The notes: generated by a model not told the origin, from the sequence alone. Shown: positions 55,881 to 64,000, counted from the first letter of the stretch. The stretch: 64,000 bases of DNA from Deltaproteobacteria bacterium (GCA_016235345.1 JACRLG010000007.1:1-64000); one strand, 5' to 3'. Made by a program: numbers and translations.

Positions 55881-56348
55881 TCATTCTCCGATTAAAAGAA
55901 GGGACACAGTGACCGCAGCAGGGGCGATTGTCGCCGGAAGCTCAATCATCCCGCCAAGGTCATAGGTTGTGCTGGCCGCCGTTCCGGGAAGCCTTGGAAA
56001 AGCCTCGCTCCCCCCGGAATCAAGCACCTTTGCGCCGTCGGTGTTGGCCGCCGCCGCCGTGGCCCCTGTGACCACTCCCTGAGTGTAGATTTTCACCTTG
56101 TGGCTGGCCGGATCGTACTTGTAGAGAAAGCCGTTCGTGACCGGCTGCTGAACAAGGCCGAACTGGATTATCTTTTTAAAGCCGAAATTGCCTATTGCGG
56201 GAAGCGGCACGCCTCCCGCCGGATAGGTCAAAGCCCCGTCACCGAATGTCACGTCGAAAATCCCCATGGTCTTGTGCGACCTTGGGGAGATGTCCACGCA
56301 TCCGCTCTTGGGAGCCATTGCCACGTTTGCCGATGTAATCGCCGCCAT
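55881..56348 (-). CDS. Small head/decoration-like protein
   Basis: 155 residues. Beta-rich: TMGIFDVTFGDGALTYPAGG, VPLPAIGNFGFKKIIQFG, VTNGFLYKYDPASHKVKIYT. Such proteins follow the major capsid gene and often decorate or stabilise the head. No named family. Confidence 0.58.
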   Translation of the reverse strand: MAAITSANVAMAPKSGCVDISPRSHKTMGIFDVTFGDGALTYPAGGVPLPAIGNFGFKKIIQFGLVQQPVTNGFLYKYDPASHKVKIYTQGVVTGATAAAANTDGAKVLDSGGSEAFPRLPGTAASTTYDLGGMIELPATIAPAAVTVSLLLIGE

Positions 56349-56384
56349 CGTTCATTCTCCAATCTTGAAGCCCGTTGGCCGGGA

Positions 56385-56846
56385 TTAGGTTGTCTCGATC
56401 ATATCCGGCAGATTCGCCATCACTTCGGGATCGTACTGAACCAGCAGGAAGGGCCGGACGTGTCCAGCCGCGCCGGTCCCGGTCGCCCGAACGGTCAGTT
56501 CCGCCACGACCTCATCACCCGGCATGAGCACGGTTCCCACGGCGGCCTTGTCGTAAAGAATCTTTCCGGCGGCGGTGGTTCCCAGGATGAAGTTGGCTAT
56601 GTCGCCGTCACCGCGCCCGGTGTCGCTCCCGGCTGTTATGCGCCTGTCGAACTTCATGACGGGCGTTGTGGTTGCGCCCGCGCAGGCTTCCGTCACCAGA
56701 AGCCCGGCAAGCAGCACGATGCACTTGAAGGGAACGATGAAAAACAGGATGTCGGCGGGGGCTTGGTCGCAGTCCACCCCGGCGGTGTCTGCGTAGCCGA
56801 CCGCCTGCATCATGGGGAGCGCTATGGGTAGGTCACTTCTCAACAT
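56385..56846 (-). CDS. Head-associated protein after capsid
   Basis: 153 residues. Hydrophobic middle (ILFFIVPFKCIVLLAGLLVT) and beta-rich rest (GDEVVAELTVRATGTGAAGH). The first gene after the major capsid and repeat copy B. Could be a decoration or head-fibre protein; unclear. Confidence 0.55.
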   Translation of the reverse strand: MLRSDLPIALPMMQAVGYADTAGVDCDQAPADILFFIVPFKCIVLLAGLLVTEACAGATTTPVMKFDRRITAGSDTGRGDGDIANFILGTTAAGKILYDKAAVGTVLMPGDEVVAELTVRATGTGAAGHVRPFLLVQYDPEVMANLPDMIETT

Positions 56847-56915
56847 TTCAATTCCTCCTTATTTTTGCCTTTTGGGCTTTTTCTTTCAGCACCGCGTCGA
56901 GGGCCGATCACAAGG

Positions 56916-57005
56916 GATGAAATGCAAGGAGAGCGAAAAGCCAATGAGCAAGCGTACTGAAGGTACGTGGCGGAATTGGCTTTGAAGCTCGACACCGCAG
57001 TTCGC
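56916..57005 (+). repeat. Dispersed palindromic repeat, copy B
   Basis: Inverted match to 48130-48219 over 90 nt. It lies 21 nt downstream of the major capsid stop, as copy A lies after another stop. A stable hairpin is likely. Possibly a REP-like mobile repeat, terminator or RNA-processing site. Confidence 0.85.
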
Positions 57006-57025
57006 CCTTGTGGACGGCCCCCCTC

Positions 57026-57988
57026 CTAAGCGGAACAGACTCTGATGATCTTCGCTTCGCCATCGTTGGCGGTATCCCAATAGGTCCCGTATGCGACCTT
57101 GCCGTACCACGCCACGGCCTTGCGGCGTCCGAAGTCGCTCTTGTAGTTGGGATCGGCCAGGAGGTGCGGACTCTCGATTTCAAGGCGGGCAAGCGCCTCG
57201 TCGCCGAAGACGATTCCCTCGCCAAGAACGCCGCCGCTACCCACACTGTTGGAAAGCGCGGATTCGTTGGTGACCTCGATCAGGCGGATCATCTCAACCC
57301 GGCCAAGCTCGCCGGTGTAAAGCACGTCGCCTTCCCGCAGGTATTTGAACCAGTCCTCCAGGCCCTTGTCGTCCTTGAGTCCGCGAAGCGCCTTGGTGGA
57401 GAACAGGCCGATGTAGTGCCGGGCCTCGTAGGGCGGGATGTGCAGGTCTTTGACCATGTAGTCGCGGATGAGCCCCAGGAGCGACTTGTTCATGTTCTGG
57501 GTGGCGACCGTTGAGGGCGTGCCGTCAACGTCCCAGGTGCCGCTCGTGAGGCCCGTGGGGATGAAGCAGACCTTGGCGGATTTGAGCGCCGAAGCCGAAG
57601 CGTTATCCATGCAGTGGTGCATCTGCTGCATCAAAGCCTTCTGGCAGGCCTTTTCCGGGTCGAACACGGAAAGGTCCTGGGCAAGGCTGGTGAACTCCAC
57701 GCCGCGCCCGAACTCCTTTATGGAGAGCGTGCGGGAGCCCATGACCAAAGTGTCAATGGGGATGCGCACATCTTCGGTAAGCTCGCCGTTGTTGGCGGGT
57801 ACGGCCATGGCCTTGTAGTGAGGGATGGTGATGGACTCTCCCATTCCCTTGCCGTACTCGCTTACGTTTTTCGAAAACTGCGCGATGATGAACTCACCCG
57901 CCGCCACCTTCATCATTTTGGCGGAGAGCTTGTGATTCTTGTAAACGCCCGTCAGGGCGTCGTACGCCCAGGTGAAAACTTTCGCCAT
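57026..57988 (-). CDS. Major capsid protein (HK97-fold, N4-gp56-like)
   Basis: 320 residues. Start AKVFTWAYDALTGVYKNHKL, SAKMMKVAAGEFIIAQFSKN, YGKGMGESITIPHYKAM, then IPIDTLVMGSRTLSIKEFGR and RALRGLKDDKGLEDWFKYLR match the order of N4 gp56-type capsid proteins. It follows an acidic scaffold gene, the usual order. It forms the shell. Confidence 0.82.
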   Translation of the reverse strand: MAKVFTWAYDALTGVYKNHKLSAKMMKVAAGEFIIAQFSKNVSEYGKGMGESITIPHYKAMAVPANNGELTEDVRIPIDTLVMGSRTLSIKEFGRGVEFTSLAQDLSVFDPEKACQKALMQQMHHCMDNASASALKSAKVCFIPTGLTSGTWDVDGTPSTVATQNMNKSLLGLIRDYMVKDLHIPPYEARHYIGLFSTKALRGLKDDKGLEDWFKYLREGDVLYTGELGRVEMIRLIEVTNESALSNSVGSGGVLGEGIVFGDEALARLEIESPHLLADPNYKSDFGRRKAVAWYGKVAYGTYWDTANDGEAKIIRVCSA

Positions 57989-58003
57989 TGCTGCCCCCTT
58001 TCA

Positions 58004-58927
58004 TCACAGGCGGCGGCGGGCGGCCTTTATGGCGTCGTTCAGCGTGAAGGGCTTTCCGTCGTCGGGCTCATCCGCCCCGGACGCTGGAAGGCCCATCCCA
58101 CCCCGGCCCATCGGGCCGAACGATCGCCGCACAGGCCGCGCCTTTGCCGCCAAGTAGCTGTTGGTTTTTTCGATTGCCCAATCGGTCTGGGCGTCAATGG
58201 AAAGCGGCTTGCCGCCTTCGTCCGTGGCCGGAGCCGTGGCCGCAAAGCCGTAGAAGACCGGCATGTCCTCATCGGCAATTTTGCCCCGGCTTTTGGCGCG
58301 GGTCTCGATGTAGGCCCGGATTTCGCGCGGGTCCGCCTGCTGGCTCCCGGCGGGCTCGCTTTGCTCCGGCGCTTGTTCGGGCGGCTCCCGCCTTTCGGGC
58401 TGCGCGGGCGGAACATTCCTCGCAGCCGCGATCTTTCGATGGGCTTTCGCCCAAATGCGTGCGGCCTGCTCTTCGTGATCGGGCGCGTCTTCGGGAAGCG
58501 CGTTCACGGCCCGGACAGCCTCAAGGTAATACCCGGTTGCTTCGTCCTCATCCCTGGCCTCATCCACCTCACGCCGTGCCGATTCCTCGGCTGCCCTTTC
58601 CGCCGCCTCGCGTTCTTCCTTGAGGCGCTTGTTCTCCTGTTCGGCGCGGGTGGTGCGGGCCAGAAGCGACTTGTACCCGTTTTCGGCCTCGGCCTGGCTC
58701 TTGAACCGGAAACCGGCAGGCTCATCCTGCCTTGATTCGGGCGGATCGGCATGGCCAGGGTCGTCCCGTTCCGGGGCCTCGCCTTCCTCTCCGTCGTCGT
58801 CCTGTTCGATGGGGCCTGCGCCTGATTCGGCAGGATGCCCCACAATCACGCGCTGGTTTCTCATCACCTCGTCCAGGCTTGCGCCCGCCGTGCTTTCTTC
58901 CTCAACTTCAATTCCAGGTACGTCCAT
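58004..58927 (-). CDS. Scaffold-like acidic protein
   Basis: 307 residues, very acidic and low complexity (EQDDDGEEGEAPERDDPGHA) with helical and charged segments (RTTRAEQENKRLKEEREAAE; RRAAEESARREVDEARDEDE). Immediately before the capsid gene, the typical place and composition of a capsid scaffold. No protease domain seen. Confidence 0.72.
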   Translation of the reverse strand: MDVPGIEVEEESTAGASLDEVMRNQRVIVGHPAESGAGPIEQDDDGEEGEAPERDDPGHADPPESRQDEPAGFRFKSQAEAENGYKSLLARTTRAEQENKRLKEEREAAERAAEESARREVDEARDEDEATGYYLEAVRAVNALPEDAPDHEEQAARIWAKAHRKIAAARNVPPAQPERREPPEQAPEQSEPAGSQQADPREIRAYIETRAKSRGKIADEDMPVFYGFAATAPATDEGGKPLSIDAQTDWAIEKTNSYLAAKARPVRRSFGPMGRGGMGLPASGADEPDDGKPFTLNDAIKAARRRL

Positions 58928-59034
58928 TTGTTTCTCCTTCGGCGTGGTCCGCTTTCGCGGGGCCTTTCGGTATCTCCCGGCGTTGTCCGCAGTGGCGGGG
59001 CCGGGAAAAGTGTGTTAAATCCTAAAAATTCGAT

Positions 59035-59095
59035 GGGAGCCGCCTGATGGACATTCCTGGCCTCCCCGCCGCTTTTGTCTTATCTTGCGGCTCCC
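59035..59095 (-). terminator. Stem-loop between portal region and scaffold
   Basis: GGGAGCCGC and GCGGCTCCC (9 bp, loop ~43 nt) lie in the 245-nt gap 58928-59176. On the minus strand the stem is followed after 6 nt by ATTTTTA, so partial termination or attenuation ahead of the capsid genes is possible. No gene seen in the gap. Confidence 0.45.
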
Positions 59096-59176
59096 ACCGA
59101 AACTTGATCCCCCGGCCCGATCCATTAAGGCAACGCGCCCGCTGGAAAAGGCTTGACCGAACCGAGGGAAATCGAA

Positions 59177-59482
59177 TCATGATTTTTTCGGGAACCGCCT
59201 TCCGGCAAGTTCCAGGGCCGCGCTTTCCGCCTGACGCTCCTTCAGACCCAATTCATTCATGAGGGAAAGAAGGGCATTGGCCTCCGGGTCGGCCAAAACC
59301 AAAGCCGCCACGCGGGCATTGAACTTATCCTGCACAAGATTCAGAAAGACCCTGCCTTCGGGCGTTTCGGTGATGCCCTGGAAGGCGGCCTGCTCTGTAA
59401 GACGCCTGACGCGCTCCGCCTCTGCCTCCTCTGCGTTTCGTCCGCGCTTTTCCTCATTGGGCCTGCCCGTTACCGGGTCCAC
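59177..59482 (-). CDS. Small helical protein after portal
   Basis: 101 residues from GTG 59482, chosen because GAGGGGA sits 7-13 nt upstream. A longer frame starts with TTG and is not supported. Charged helical sequence (KRGRNAEEAEAERVRRLTEQ; NALLSLMNELGLKERQAES). Overlaps portal end by 29 nt. Possible portal-associated or scaffold-related protein. Confidence 0.58.
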   Translation of the reverse strand: MDPVTGRPNEEKRGRNAEEAEAERVRRLTEQAAFQGITETPEGRVFLNLVQDKFNARVAALVLADPEANALLSLMNELGLKERQAESAALELAGRRFPKKS

Positions 59483-61282
59483 TTCCGTTCCCCTCAACGT
59501 TTCCCTCCATGGCTGCCGTTGCCTGAGCCGCAAGCGGCGCTAAAATGGACGCCAGTTGGGCGTCGTCAATTTCTTTCGCCGTTTCGGGCGAAACGAACAC
59601 GTCCTCGTCCGAAAGGTTCGTCCTCACCTCGATGCTCTTCAAAACCTGTCCGGGCCTGATGAACGGCGCGAATCGCGGGTTGCCCGAAAGCGGGATCACG
59701 ATCTCGGTTAAAGTCCGCAGGGTTTCGGCGTCCTTCATCAGGCTGCCCATGCCCGAAACGTGGAATGCCCCCGAAAGCTCCGGCAGATTTTCGGGCCTGC
59801 CGTCCGCGCCCTCGACCACACCGGCCTTTGCCAAAAATGCGTCACCCATCAGGTCGGCCAGATCGGCGTAGTCCGCGAAGGCGAGCAGGGTTTCGTATGC
59901 CGCAACGATGCAATGGCCCGCTCCTTCCTCGAAATTCTGGCCCACCATGCTGTAGGGGGCGATACTCTGGTCCAGGCTTTGGCTTGCCTCGCGGGCCGTA
60001 ACCTCCTTGCGTAGGCCCGGAAGCCCGCGCACCACGTCCGGCACAAGGCTGCCTTCCTGAAAAAGCCCGTTGTAGAACTGCATGTTGGCGAGCACGGAGC
60101 CCGTCACGTCCGGGCGCTTGGTCACCCTTACCGCCTGCTGACCGTTCACGGTATCGCGGGTGATGATTTTCTTTCCCGGCCAGTCCTCCACGTCGGCGGG
60201 GTCGTCCAGGGCGTCAATGTTGACTTCCCGCGTCGGGTTCACCTGCCACTTCAAGGCGTCCTCGTGCAGGCACATGAGATTGTTCATGGACTCCCAGACG
60301 GAGGTGATGCCCTGCAAGAATCCGCGCCCGCCGTAGCGCAACAGATGAGGCAGGGGCGAAAACGACACGCCCGGCCAGCGGATGGTTGCGTATGGCGAGG
60401 ACTCCACTTCCGAAATCAGCCGCCCGCCAGCGATGGAGTAGCAGGCGTTTTCAAGAAGCAGTTCGCCCCTGGGGCTCAAAACCTGCCCCCAGTATTCGTC
60501 AACCTGGACCATTTTGCGGAACGCGCTACGCTCCCAGACCTGATCCTTGCGCTGCCGTACAGCCTCTTCGCTCATGAAAGGGTCCAGGCTGTCGGCGGAA
60601 CTCCGGCTCGTGTCCCAGGACGCCTCAACGTTGAAGTAACGGCCCCGCGCCTGCTCGCGGAGCAAAACAAAGTTGTCCACCCATTCCCGGCATCCGGGTC
60701 CCGCAAAATCTTCCAGGGCTCCACAAGCTCAAACGACAAGCCCTGGCGCGGGGTCCACACCGGGATCATCTCCATTGAGACCCCCACGGCGAGCGCCATC
60801 ATGCAGGCGTCGGTGAAACGCAGCACGAACTTGGCCCTTGATGCCGACAAACTCCGGGTCATGAGGGGCCGCCAGAAGGCTTCGGCCCTGGTGTCGCTTT
60901 CATCCGCTATGCTCAAAAAATCCGGCGAGAAGGCTTTCCTAACCGTGCTTGCGCCGAAAAGCACGGTGTTGAAAGGCTTGGGGACCACCACCCGGCTTTG
61001 CCAGGACTCCTTGTCCTTGTAGAAAACCGGCTCTTCCTCCTGGAAAACCCGGTAAAGGTCGTGTTGGGCGCGCCGGATGTCCTCGTTTGCCTTTAAACTC
61101 GATGCGATCATGTCGGTGGCGAAGGCCACGAAATGCCGCTCGTTCTCCGCGCTGTAGGCGCTGGCCGCTTCCTCGCGTTCGGCAAGCTCCTTGGGATCGG
61201 CATTCAAAAGCCGTTCGCCGCGCGCCTTTATGTCGGCTACGAGTTTCGCGCCGGGCGGCAGTATGAAATCGTCTCCGCTCAC
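59454..61282 (-). pseudogene. Portal protein, frameshifted
   Basis: Two frames together make a ~608-residue portal. The first (from GTG 61282, GTGA-coupled) covers residues 1-197: GDDFILPPGAKLVADIKARG and FVAFATDMIASSLKANEDIR are portal-like. The second frame resumes at about 60690 with REWVDNFVLLREQARGRYFN and carries the rest. One base is missing near 60689-60693 (GATGC-CGG), with no slippery sequence. Either a real loss-of-function mutation or a sequence error; programmed shifting is unlikely. Confidence 0.8.
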
Positions 61283-61512
61283 AGTCCGGCCCCCGGCGAA
61301 TTCGGGAAAATTGCGTCAAAGTTGGCGCGAAACGAGACGCTTCCGGCCTTCACCCGGCATGAATTGCACTGGCAGCCGTTTCGGCACTGATGCGCGTCGG
61401 GCTCCCCGTTGTGGCCGTTTGCCGGGTGGGTCTCGCCGCCGCACTCGGTGCACTTGTAAAACTCCGCGCCGTTTGGCCGCCTCATGGCCCACACGTTTTC
61501 GTATCGCTTCAC
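61279..61512 (-). CDS. Small zinc-binding protein between terminase and portal
   Basis: 77 residues, GTG start coupled to the terminase stop and stop coupled to the portal start (GTGA overlaps). Cys/His pattern YKCTECGGETHPANGHNGEP, HQCRNGCQCNSC suggests zinc binding. Tight coupling suggests it serves packaging. Not recognised. Confidence 0.68.
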   Translation of the reverse strand: MKRYENVWAMRRPNGAEFYKCTECGGETHPANGHNGEPDAHQCRNGCQCNSCRVKAGSVSFRANFDAIFPNSPGAGL

Positions 61513-62954
61513 TGCAAATATCCTCCGGATGTGTGCCGGGAATGGCCGTAGCTTTCGGCAAGGCTTTTGGCCCTCACGTTCCGGGCCGAAGTTTCGCTTT
61601 TCGTGGCCCGCTCGCGCCGGAACGGGAACACCTGGGCAACGAGGTACGAGAAGGCGTCGCCAACGTGGCTGTGCGCGTCCTTTTCAGGCTGTGTGCCTAT
61701 GATGTTGCCGCTGTTATCCTTCTTGAAGTGCCAGCCGCCATTTAGCGCCCGGTGCAGCGGATACGCCGAACGCGACACCACCACCAGGGGGTTGCCGTCC
61801 GGCGCAAGGCGAAGAAGCGCACTTTTGAGAGGATTCAAACGCGCTGCGAGTTTGACCGGCCCCGGCTCGAACCGGGTTTTGAGCTTGTCTTCCAATAGCC
61901 GCGCCGTTGTGCGCTGAACGCTGGACTGGTCCGGGGTCCTCATGGAGGGGTCGCCAATGTCCCGCCAATCGCCGATTTTCGGCTTTCCGACCGCGCAATA
62001 TTTGGGAGTCGAAAGAAGCGTCAGAAGGGGACCATCAATCATCTCCTCGATGGCGCAGCCGTCGCCGCAAAGAACATCGTGAACGATAAGGCGGCCCGGA
62101 TTGATGTACTGCGATACTATGATGCAGGGGTGATGCCACGCGTCGTAGCCCCGCACTCCCAGGGCTCCCGGAACCACGGGCAGGATGGACTCGGTGAAGT
62201 GGATTTTGGCGTTGTACTCCGGCGTCACCGCGCAACCGCGATTCACCGGCGCTGCCCTGCCTTCCACGTAACGCGCAAATTTCCCCGGATCGTTGGCAAA
62301 GGCCACCTTGTTGGCGTCGCGGGCGTGCTGGTTTAAGTACTTGTTGTCCTTGTACGGAATCCTGAAGCAATCCTTCAGAATCCGCCCGCCGGTCTCAAGG
62401 TTTTCGATCATCACCGCCGGAGCCATGAACAAGTCCTCGGTCCAGTGGTTCTCGTCCGCCGGGTTCTGGGTTATCTGCACCCTCATGGCTGTCCCGGCCT
62501 GCCTTGCGGCGCGGGCCATGGCAAGGTCGAACACGTCACGGGGAAGGCCCGCGTTGGCCTTTTCCACGATGGGCGCGGGCTCTTCCAGCCAGATCATGGC
62601 GTACTGCGGGCCTTGGAGTTTCGAGAGTGAGGCCGGGTCGTCAATGCCGAAGAGGTCGCACTCAACGCGCGGCACGCAGTCAATGACCATGCGCTTGAAA
62701 TCGTCGTGAAAATGCACGAACCTGCCGAACATCCTTTGCAGGTCCGGTACCGTCGAGAGTTTGAGGTTCTGGTGGGTGTCTCTTATGATGGCCGCGCGGA
62801 TGGGCACCCAGCACCGGGCCGCGTGGCGCACGATAGCCACCCCGCCCGCGTAGGTTTTGCCCTCGCCCATGCTGCCCATCAACATCACCACCTGGGCGTC
62901 GGAGTGAACAAAAGCGCTTTGGATGGGGGAGAGGTCGAAGAAAAGGTCACCCAT
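61509..62954 (-). CDS. terL: Terminase large subunit
   Basis: 481 residues from ATG 62954 (an upstream ATG at 63005 lies inside the small gene before it). The ATPase starts with LSPIQSAFVHSDAQVVMLMG then SMGEGKTYAGG (Walker A GSMGEGKT), YAMIWLEEPAPI (Walker B-like) and RVQITQNPADENHW. The nuclease half has RGYDAWHHPCIIVSQYINPG (Asp), KIGDWRDIGDPSMRTPD and the final DAFSYLVAQ region. It packages DNA into the prohead. Typical length. Confidence 0.88.
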   Translation of the reverse strand: MGDLFFDLSPIQSAFVHSDAQVVMLMGSMGEGKTYAGGVAIVRHAARCWVPIRAAIIRDTHQNLKLSTVPDLQRMFGRFVHFHDDFKRMVIDCVPRVECDLFGIDDPASLSKLQGPQYAMIWLEEPAPIVEKANAGLPRDVFDLAMARAARQAGTAMRVQITQNPADENHWTEDLFMAPAVMIENLETGGRILKDCFRIPYKDNKYLNQHARDANKVAFANDPGKFARYVEGRAAPVNRGCAVTPEYNAKIHFTESILPVVPGALGVRGYDAWHHPCIIVSQYINPGRLIVHDVLCGDGCAIEEMIDGPLLTLLSTPKYCAVGKPKIGDWRDIGDPSMRTPDQSSVQRTTARLLEDKLKTRFEPGPVKLAARLNPLKSALLRLAPDGNPLVVVSRSAYPLHRALNGGWHFKKDNSGNIIGTQPEKDAHSHVGDAFSYLVAQVFPFRRERATKSETSARNVRAKSLAESYGHSRHTSGGYLQ

Positions 62955-63108
62955 GCCTGCCTCCGGTGAGCATGGTGAAAACCTTGCGCTCGCCGCCGTT
63001 TTCATCCATCAGGCTGCGGGCTTCGTCGCTCTTGCTGTCCAAAATGAAAATCCGGCCCTTGCCGTCATCCTCCAGCATGGCGGCCTTGGTGAGCTTGAGG
63101 TCAATGAT
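62947..63108 (-). CDS. 53-residue gene, possible ATC or ATT start
   Basis: An open stretch between the terminase genes: IIDLKLTKAAMLEDDGKGRI, FILDSKSDEARSLMDENGGE, then RKVFTMLTGGRHG. A perfect GAGGAGG (63115-63121) sits 6 nt before ATC 63108 and 9 nt before ATT 63105, but ATG is reached only at 63078. I use 63108 as the upper limit. Overlaps the small-terminase stop and the large-terminase start. Function unknown. Confidence 0.55.
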   Translation of the reverse strand: MIDLKLTKAAMLEDDGKGRIFILDSKSDEARSLMDENGGERKVFTMLTGGRHG

Positions 63109-63532
63109 CTGCGTCCTCCTCGGTTTTGGGGTCTTTGGCGGCGTCCAGCATGACCCGCCACCGGGCCGCCTCGTTCTTGATCTTCACCGCAGCCTCAGCC
63201 AGCCGCGCATGCCTGTTCTCCACGGTCTCCCGGAACATCGCAAGGCAACTCGCCTCGATCTCCTCCAGGGCTTTTAAATCCGCTGGCACCACGGCGTTGA
63301 CGTGCTCTGTGAAAATCTCCGTGGCGGCTTTCTTGATTTCGGGCTTTTTGGCTTCGATAAAGCGGGTGACGGCGGTGCGGGTGACGGAGCGGCCCTTGTG
63401 CTCATCCCGGCCAAGCATGAACTCGTTCAGGGCCTCCGCGATGGAGGACGGGGAGGTGATCCCCTGCTTCAGCAGTTCGAGAACCTTGGGAGCCAGCCCC
63501 CACTTCTCGATTTTCGTTTGCGTGTTCGCCAT
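63101..63532 (-). CDS. terS: Terminase small subunit-like protein
   Basis: 143 residues from ATG 63532 (a longer frame to 63682 crosses the operator region and is rejected). Helix-turn-helix-like start (LAPKVLELLKQGITSPSSIA, EALNEFMLGRDEHKGRSVTR) then long helices (EHVNAVVPADLKALEEIEAS, RETVENRHARLAEAAVKIKN) as in DNA-recognition small terminases. First gene of the leftward virion operon. Confidence 0.72.
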   Translation of the reverse strand: MANTQTKIEKWGLAPKVLELLKQGITSPSSIAEALNEFMLGRDEHKGRSVTRTAVTRFIEAKKPEIKKAATEIFTEHVNAVVPADLKALEEIEASCLAMFRETVENRHARLAEAAVKIKNEAARWRVMLDAAKDPKTEEDADH

Positions 63533-63634
63533 AAGCCCTGCCTCGTGTAAATTGGCGTGATGGGATTCTGGCGCGACATATACCACGGGTTTTAAAGTGG
63601 GAATTTTAGCTAAGGAAGGGGGTCCAAAAAACTG

Positions 63635-63714
63635 CCCAACTTTTACTAATATACCGATAAAACTTGGGAAGTCACTCCCCAACTTTTACCCGTATTCCGT
63701 TAATAGTTGGGGAG
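63635..63714. promoter_or_regulatory. Two tandem inverted repeats upstream of the virion operon
   Basis: Imperfect palindromes at 63635-63668 and 63675-63714 begin with the same CCCAACTTTTAC and are direct repeats at 43-nt spacing. The second has a perfect CTCCCCAAC/GTTGGGGAG stem followed by a T-run on the plus strand, so it may also end rightward transcripts. They lie 100-180 nt upstream of the small terminase and could be late-operon operators. Confidence 0.6.
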
Positions 63715-63769
63715 TTTTTTTCGAGAATTTTGATGATTTTTTCTTGACAGGCTTTTTATGACAGGTCGA

Positions 63770-63788
63770 ATATCAAAAACACTGATAT
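63770..63788. promoter_or_regulatory. Small inverted repeat near the toxin end
   Basis: ATATCA and TGATAT pair perfectly around AAAACAC. A -35-like TTGACA lies just upstream on the plus strand (63754-63759). It may belong to a promoter in this gap between the HicA-like gene and the virion operon. Confidence 0.35.
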
Positions 63789-63815
63789 TGTAAATGGGGA
63801 CAACCGGCGGTTTTT

Positions 63816-64000
63816 TTAAGGCTTGAAATCTTCCCTGGTCAGTCCGGCCTGCCGCACGATGGAAAAGAACGTTCCCGCCGGAATCTCCTTTTTGGGGTGT
63901 GGCACGATGACTATGCGGCTTTCTTTACGGAACTTGACGTGACTTCCCTTTTGGGAGACCTCCAAAAATCCGTGTGCAAGGAGCACGGCAATTATGCGCC
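63816..64000 (-). CDS. hicA: HicA-like mRNA interferase toxin, C-terminal part
   Basis: The last ~61 residues of a minus-strand gene that enters from the right edge: AVLLAHGFLEVSQKGSHVKF then VIVPHPKKEIPAGTFFSIVR and QAGLTREDFKP, ending at TAA 63816-63818. This is the HicA/YcfA dsRBD-like fold with the catalytic His in GSH. HicA cleaves mRNA and is blocked by HicB. No HicB follows downstream on the left, so if present it lies upstream outside the window. Confidence 0.78.
   Translation of the reverse strand, partial: RIIAVLLAHGFLEVSQKGSHVKFRKESRIVIVPHPKKEIPAGTFFSIVRQAGLTREDFKP

Larger units (their letters stand above)
8646..64000. mobile_element. Prophage in selC, podovirus-like, right end outside window
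   Basis: The element contains integrase, excisionase-like protein, replication genes, immunity regulators, endolysin and a leftward virion operon (small and large terminase, portal, scaffold, capsid, adaptor, tail proteins, polyvalent ejected protein). No tape-measure, tube or sheath genes are seen, which favours a podovirus-like particle. At least three insertions of foreign-looking cargo interrupt the phage order. Two essential-looking genes are damaged (portal frameshift, polyvalent gene split). Confidence 0.95.

Noticed and set aside
59454-59533. Longer form of the 59177-59482 gene starting at 59533
   Set aside because: It would use a TTG start without a ribosome site, while the GTG at 59482 has a good one.
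63533-63682. Longer form of the small terminase gene
   Set aside because: It would run through the inverted-repeat control region; ATG 63532 begins the family-like sequence.

Overview
The window joins a bacterial chromosome to the left part of a large integrated phage. Positions 1-3830 hold the end of a ribosomal RNA operon (3' end of 16S, tRNA-Ile, tRNA-Ala, complete 23S, complete 5S, terminator). Positions 3900-8300 hold ordinary host genes: a decayed MNT/HEPN pair, a membrane glycosyltransferase-like protein with TPRs, a metallo-beta-lactamase-fold hydrolase, a beta-propeller-like lipoprotein and a small DUF4242-type protein. The high-GC coding style, the rrn spacer layout and the presence of a selenocysteine tRNA fit an anaerobic Desulfobacterota-type (deltaproteobacterial) host. 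That assignment is an inference and would need 16S/23S matching.

At 8646-8713 the 3' half of a selenocysteine tRNA gene (anticodon loop to CCA) is followed directly by phage sequence and an integrase, so this is read as the left attachment site of a prophage inserted in selC. The prophage runs to the right edge, at least 55 kb, and its right end is not in the window. Layout from the left: integration and excision (8.8-10.1 kb); early and replication genes with a primase-SF3 helicase and a stand-alone helicase-like protein that has lost its P-loop (10.1-15.6 kb); a second, minimal tyrosine recombinase; an immunity switch with divergent regulators (16.4-17.3 kb); a 9 kb cargo block (17.3-26.8 kb); lysis and exported accessory proteins (26.8-30.3 kb); a KAP-NTPase/FGE fusion (30.5-32.8 kb); a giant polyvalent protein (33.0-46.1 kb) interrupted by an AT-rich HD/GHKL-ATPase gene (42.1-45.4 kb); and virion genes read leftwards from the terminase (63.5 kb) through portal, scaffold, capsid, adaptor and tail-like proteins. 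No tape-measure, tail-tube or sheath gene is seen, which suggests a podovirus-like virion with an injected polyvalent protein.

The most notable material is the cargo. Three separate sites carry genes of lower GC and different style: (1) three unknown genes, a restriction-modification pair with a small leader gene, an OLD-like ATPase/TOPRIM nuclease and a two-TM protein; (2) the KAP-FGE fusion; (3) the HD/GHKL protein inside the polyvalent gene. All are plausible anti-phage or conflict systems, but their function here is inferred. Other points worth checking are a frameshift in the portal gene, two 90-nt near-identical dispersed palindromic repeats in intergenic gaps, three repeats spaced 86-87 nt downstream of the repressor, a decayed second repressor, a possible leaderless regulator transcript, and a partial HicA toxin at the right edge. 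The broken portal and polyvalent genes suggest the prophage may no longer make infectious particles, unless the portal shift is a sequence error.
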